Positions 61,079 to 64,000 of a stretch of DNA of 64,000 nucleotides are shown here, one piece after another. Source of the stretch: Paenibacillus sp. OV219 (lineage in GTDB: Bacteria; Bacillota; Bacilli; Paenibacillales; Paenibacillaceae); NCBI RefSeq assembly GCF_900110075.1, contig NZ_FOCJ01000008.1, forward strand, positions 186,001 through 250,000. Direction: 5' to 3'. The translations under genes were made by a program, and so were the position numbers. Position 1 is the first letter of the stretch, and every line of letters starts with the position of its first letter. Below the pieces are notes generated by a model that did no database searches, had not been told where the DNA came from, and was given only the letters and a program-made list of their open reading frames with translations.

Positions 61079-61567
61079 CTATCCATAAGAGTTGTATTTT
61101 TTGTACATATATCTAACATGCTGTTTGTGCAGCTTGTCCTTCAGCTTCGAAAGGGAGGCTGCATTGAGCTGTGCCATTGTTTCCGGCATCCCTTGATAAG
61201 CTTCGGTCAATTGGTCGATAACAAAGGCTCGGTCATCGTTAAATTTATTTTGCAGCAGGATCGAGAAGAGCTCGGACTCCAGCTCGCGGGTAAATCGAGC
61301 TACCTCGACCAGATCAGAAGAACTGTGAGTCTTGTTAAAACCAAGCAGTATACCCGTTCCTTCGCGGATCAATCCATACTGCTGGAACACAGGCTCACCG
61401 GGAGCTTGCTCGAATACATCTCGTACGCCGCCTACATAACTTCTGACGTCATGCAAGATATCTGAGGCTTGCTGCTTGGACTGTTTGTGCTGTTGAAAGA
61501 GGTGTGTCATGTACAAAATAACAATTAGAACGACAATCCCGAAATAGATATACCGTCTCACCCTCAT
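61079..61567 (-). CDS. Membrane-anchored protein of unknown function
   Basis: A 162-residue protein with an N-terminal signal-anchor (MRVRRYIYFGIVVLIVILYMT) and a helical, probably extracellular domain (FQQHKQSKQQASDILHDVRSYV, LEVARFTRELESELF-like helix). The role is unknown. GGAGGG lies 7 bases before ATG 61567; an upstream TTG in frame overlaps that site. Confidence 0.6.
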   Translation of the reverse strand: MRVRRYIYFGIVVLIVILYMTHLFQQHKQSKQQASDILHDVRSYVGGVRDVFEQAPGEPVFQQYGLIREGTGILLGFNKTHSSSDLVEVARFTRELESELFSILLQNKFNDDRAFVIDQLTEAYQGMPETMAQLNAASLSKLKDKLHKQHVRYMYKKYNSYG

Positions 61568-61647
61568 TTTTCCCTCCAATTCTATCCAGTCCTTCGCCCT
61601 GCATCATGCCCAAACCAGCACTGAGTTATGTGCAAAAATGAAAAAAA

Positions 61648-61667
61648 GGGCTGCCACATGGCAGCCC
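61648..61667 (-). terminator. Terminator of the alpha-mannosidase gene
   Basis: On the minus strand, GGGCTGCC and GGCAGCCC around ATGT, followed by seven T. Confidence 0.9.
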
Positions 61668-61678
61668 TAGAAGTACAG

Positions 61679-64000
61679 TTATTTAATAAGTCCGATACTT
61701 ACTATCTCATGTCCTGCAATCTCAACCGTCGCAGAACCGCTGTCGCCGCTGCCCAGACGCGCATCAGAAGCATCCTCGAGAATAGTGCTCGGATAAAACT
61801 CGCGATGCGATGGGGAGCTGACGGTCAGCTCGGCTGGCTGGCCGGATAGGTTGTACCAGCGGGCGATCCAGTCGCCGCGGTCTTCTCCCACCTTGAGGCT
61901 GGACAGCGCAAGGCCGGATGCGCCCATTGTGTTCCAGCTCAGCAAGCTGTGCTCGGCAGGGAGGCTGCCGCTATGCACGCCAGTTTGGCTGACGGTGAGC
62001 GGTACCTGGAAGCCGTATGCTTGCTGGTACGCCGCGAAGCGATTGTATTCTCCCTCGCCCTCGCCGTTATGCGGAATGATCATCCACTCCGCTTCATTGT
62101 CACCGATGCACTGTGCATCCGGCGTCGTGAAGACGCCCCAGTCGCCAAGCTCGCCAACGGAGCGAAGTATCGTTACTGCAATCGAGCTTCTGCCATCACG
62201 CAGCACCTCATACTCATTGAGACCCTTGTTCGCAATGGTCAACCCGCGACCGGCATGATGCACATCGACAAAAGCGCTCTGATGCTGGCAGTTGCTTGGG
62301 TTCTGCCACTCTGCTTCCGGCTGCGCCTGGCGCTCTGCGACTTCGAAGATCGAGTCTGCGAAGTGGCTGGATGCCGTAACATCAGACGGGAAGAGGACGC
62401 GCAAGCGCTGATCCTTCGCCGGATTGCTAATGCGCGCATGCACGCGGACGCCTGATTCGGAACGATTCAAGCTGACGCGCGTGACAATGGTCATCGGCAC
62501 AAGCTTGCTTGAACGTTGCGCTTGCCGGTCGAGGAACGGAATCATCGTTGCAATTTCCGTCTGAAGACGTTCATCGGCACTTTCCGGAACGTCGAACGTA
62601 TGCGTAATTTCAAACGCTGCGCGATATGGCGTATCTTCGACCTGTACGATTGAAGCCGTAAGTCCTTGCGTCGTAATCGCCTGATCTCCATTCGGCTGCT
62701 TGAAAATATACTCGTTGCCAATATCCCCAACGTTCTCGTAATAGCCGAGGCCAGTGAAGGTTTGACCCGAGCGCTTATCAAGCAGCGTCAAGCTGCCGTC
62801 TGCTTCGATTGCGACACGCAGAGAAGCGTTCTCCAATGTGTTCGGCTGCGTAATAAGCGATGCGCCCACACCAGTCGTACCAGCCGCGCCCACTGCAGCT
62901 TCCCCAGATACCCACGCAAAGGTAGAATAGCCCATCGCAGGAAGTTTCGCCGCTTCAAACGTCACAGCTATAACGCGGGCAAAATACGGCTGCCTGAATC
63001 TGTCACTCGGCAGATCATAGTTAAAGCGAACGCCTTTATCGACAACGGTGCAGTCAATCCGTTCGCCTGTATGGCTAACGAGGTAGCCGTCCGCTGTCGA
63101 CTGCTCCGCGACGAATGCAGCAGTCGCATCCGGCGTCTCGCCTGGCTTGGAGTTGAGGTAGCGGCGACCAAGCTCAAGCTCCACCGTCACGACGCCTGAA
63201 CCGCTATAGCCGCTCGTGCTGTAGACAACGAATGGCGCAGCAGCCGCGCTGATCGAAGCGAAGCCCGATGTATCAATCTGCTCACTTAGATGAGCGGCGC
63301 TGTCCGCGATGACCGATGCGGCTACGCCTTTGCTCTTCTCGAAACGAGTCTTCATCTCGTGGTACACTTCATCAACGCTGCAGCCGCAGATGCTGTCATG
63401 CGGATGGTTCTGCATAAGCGTTCTCCAGGCATAGTTCAATAAACCATGCGGGTACGGACGTCCCGCTGATTGGGCGAATGCCGCGAGTGGTTCAGCGACC
63501 TTCTCCAGCATCGTCTGATTCTGCTGATTGAGCTGCTTAATATATACACGCGCAGAAGCTGTATTCACGAGCGTGAACCAGCCGTCTGTCCGCTGTCCGC
63601 GCAGCTCGCCGCGAATCGTGCTGAGCGATTCAGGCAGGGAAGCCTGTACGGCCTTCATATAGTCATCATAATTCGAATGAATGAATTCGTGGTCGGGGTA
63701 CAGCTCGCGGGCTGTCCGAAGTGCCGCGGACAGATTCGCTTGCGGAGGCTGATGATCGCAGCCGTTCATGAGCAAGAGATGCGGCGTTGAAGCAAACTTC
63801 GACGCATTCGCAATGGCATTGTCCCAGAATCTACGCGCAGCTTGCGGCTCCTCTGGAATTTCCATGCCGTTATGATACCAGTTGGCGAATAGAATGCCGA
63901 GCACTCGCGAGCCATTCGGCGACTCCCAGTACATCTCGGAGTACGGAGACTCGAGGTCCATAGCTTCGGCCACACTGTTGTTGAAGCCGGTCGCTTTCAC
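61679..64000 (-). CDS. GH38 alpha-mannosidase, partial (start outside window)
   Basis: The window shows the C-terminal 773 residues of a cytoplasmic retaining alpha-mannosidase; the N-terminus with the first zinc ligands and probably the nucleophile lies beyond position 64000. Visible features are NGCDHQPPQANLSAAL near the visible residue 90, NYAWRTLMQNHPHDSICGCSVDEVYHEM near 188 (His-Asp-Ser metal region of GH38), and the long beta-rich middle and C-terminal domains. Its own terminator follows directly. Family role: removal of alpha-mannose from imported oligosaccharides. Confidence 0.9.
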   Translation of the reverse strand: MKATGFNNSVAEAMDLESPYSEMYWESPNGSRVLGILFANWYHNGMEIPEEPQAARRFWDNAIANASKFASTPHLLLMNGCDHQPPQANLSAALRTARELYPDHEFIHSNYDDYMKAVQASLPESLSTIRGELRGQRTDGWFTLVNTASARVYIKQLNQQNQTMLEKVAEPLAAFAQSAGRPYPHGLLNYAWRTLMQNHPHDSICGCSVDEVYHEMKTRFEKSKGVAASVIADSAAHLSEQIDTSGFASISAAAAPFVVYSTSGYSGSGVVTVELELGRRYLNSKPGETPDATAAFVAEQSTADGYLVSHTGERIDCTVVDKGVRFNYDLPSDRFRQPYFARVIAVTFEAAKLPAMGYSTFAWVSGEAAVGAAGTTGVGASLITQPNTLENASLRVAIEADGSLTLLDKRSGQTFTGLGYYENVGDIGNEYIFKQPNGDQAITTQGLTASIVQVEDTPYRAAFEITHTFDVPESADERLQTEIATMIPFLDRQAQRSSKLVPMTIVTRVSLNRSESGVRVHARISNPAKDQRLRVLFPSDVTASSHFADSIFEVAERQAQPEAEWQNPSNCQHQSAFVDVHHAGRGLTIANKGLNEYEVLRDGRSSIAVTILRSVGELGDWGVFTTPDAQCIGDNEAEWMIIPHNGEGEGEYNRFAAYQQAYGFQVPLTVSQTGVHSGSLPAEHSLLSWNTMGASGLALSSLKVGEDRGDWIARWYNLSGQPAELTVSSPSHREFYPSTILEDASDARLGSGDSGSATVEIAGHEIVSIGLIK

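Noticed and set aside
1-64000. tRNA, rRNA or intact insertion sequence
   Set aside because: No cloverleaf-type sequence, rRNA segment, transposase frame or terminal inverted repeat pair was seen anywhere in the window.

Overview
The window looks like a chromosome segment of a spore-forming, plant- or soil-associated member of the Bacillales, most likely Paenibacillaceae. The signs are AGGAGG-type ribosome binding sites with frequent GTG and TTG starts, sigma-A-like promoters with CcpA-type and LacI-type operators, lipoprotein sugar-binding proteins with LplB/YtcP-like permeases, a GerAB-like germinant-receptor remnant, a manganese (class C) pyrophosphatase, and many glycoside-hydrolase-linked genes. 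No rRNA, tRNA, intact insertion sequence or CRISPR array was seen.

Layout. 1-5.8 kb: small housekeeping and accessory genes (VOC protein, SMI1/KNR4 protein, metallophosphoesterase, diguanylate cyclase, aminoglycoside-phosphotransferase-like protein). 6.1-16.9 kb: a carbohydrate regulon with an aldo/keto reductase, a sugar-phosphate isomerase, a complete ABC sugar importer, a LacI regulator, a PfkB kinase, a metallophosphoesterase and an unrecognised 522-residue protein. Three near-identical palindromic operators and one CcpA-type site tie it together. 17-23.4 kb: an AT-richer stretch with a decayed histidine kinase, an ArsR/SulP pair, a PhnA-like zinc-ribbon protein that shares the ArsR-type operator, a GerAB remnant, and an ArsB/NhaD-type transporter behind a leader terminator. 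23.4-23.6 kb: a c-di-AMP (ydaO-type) riboswitch whose target gene appears to be lost. 23.7-25.6 kb: a TetR-controlled metallo-hydrolase and a Nudix protein. 25.7-26.9 kb: a deletion scar joining the start of a sensor kinase to the end of a sugar-binding protein. 27-33.2 kb: a sugar-catabolism cluster (ThuA, Gfo/Idh/MocA, CutC, isomerase, GH29 fucosidase, a GH-A-like glycosidase). 33.2-36.8 kb: DUF1697 protein, gamma-glutamyltransferase and a GNAT-like acyltransferase. 36.8-40.4 kb: DeoR regulator, a two-domain mannose-6-phosphate isomerase and a ROK kinase. 40.5-44.2 kb: phytanoyl-CoA dioxygenase homologue, a 9-bp repeat tract, a GH140-like protein and a PQQ-type sugar dehydrogenase lipoprotein. 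44.2-47.7 kb: a PadR/MFS efflux operon bracketed by two arrays of related 51-bp repeats. 47.8-52.6 kb, mostly minus strand: zinc-ribbon protein, lipoate ligase with AraC regulator, NlpC/P60 hydrolase, dioxygenase, Dabb protein, and a frameshifted DinB gene under a LexA-box promoter. 52.7-57 kb: P-loop kinase with histidine phosphatase, a frameshifted MocR regulator divergent from DJ-1 and RidA genes. 57-64 kb: dioxygenase with AraC regulator, pyrophosphatase, and a GH38 alpha-mannosidase cut by the window edge.

How the genes fit together. The content is dominated by import and breakdown of plant-type sugars, each block with its own regulator and visible operator. Between these blocks lie decay scars: five partial or frameshifted genes, an orphan riboswitch, and several simple-sequence or minisatellite repeats, some inside coding regions. 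The most interesting unexplained items are the 51-bp repeat family flanking the efflux operon, the orphan c-di-AMP riboswitch, the operator-linked 522-residue protein, and the short leader terminator ahead of the ArsB/NhaD-type transporter. Functions come from reading the translated sequences by eye; no database search was run.
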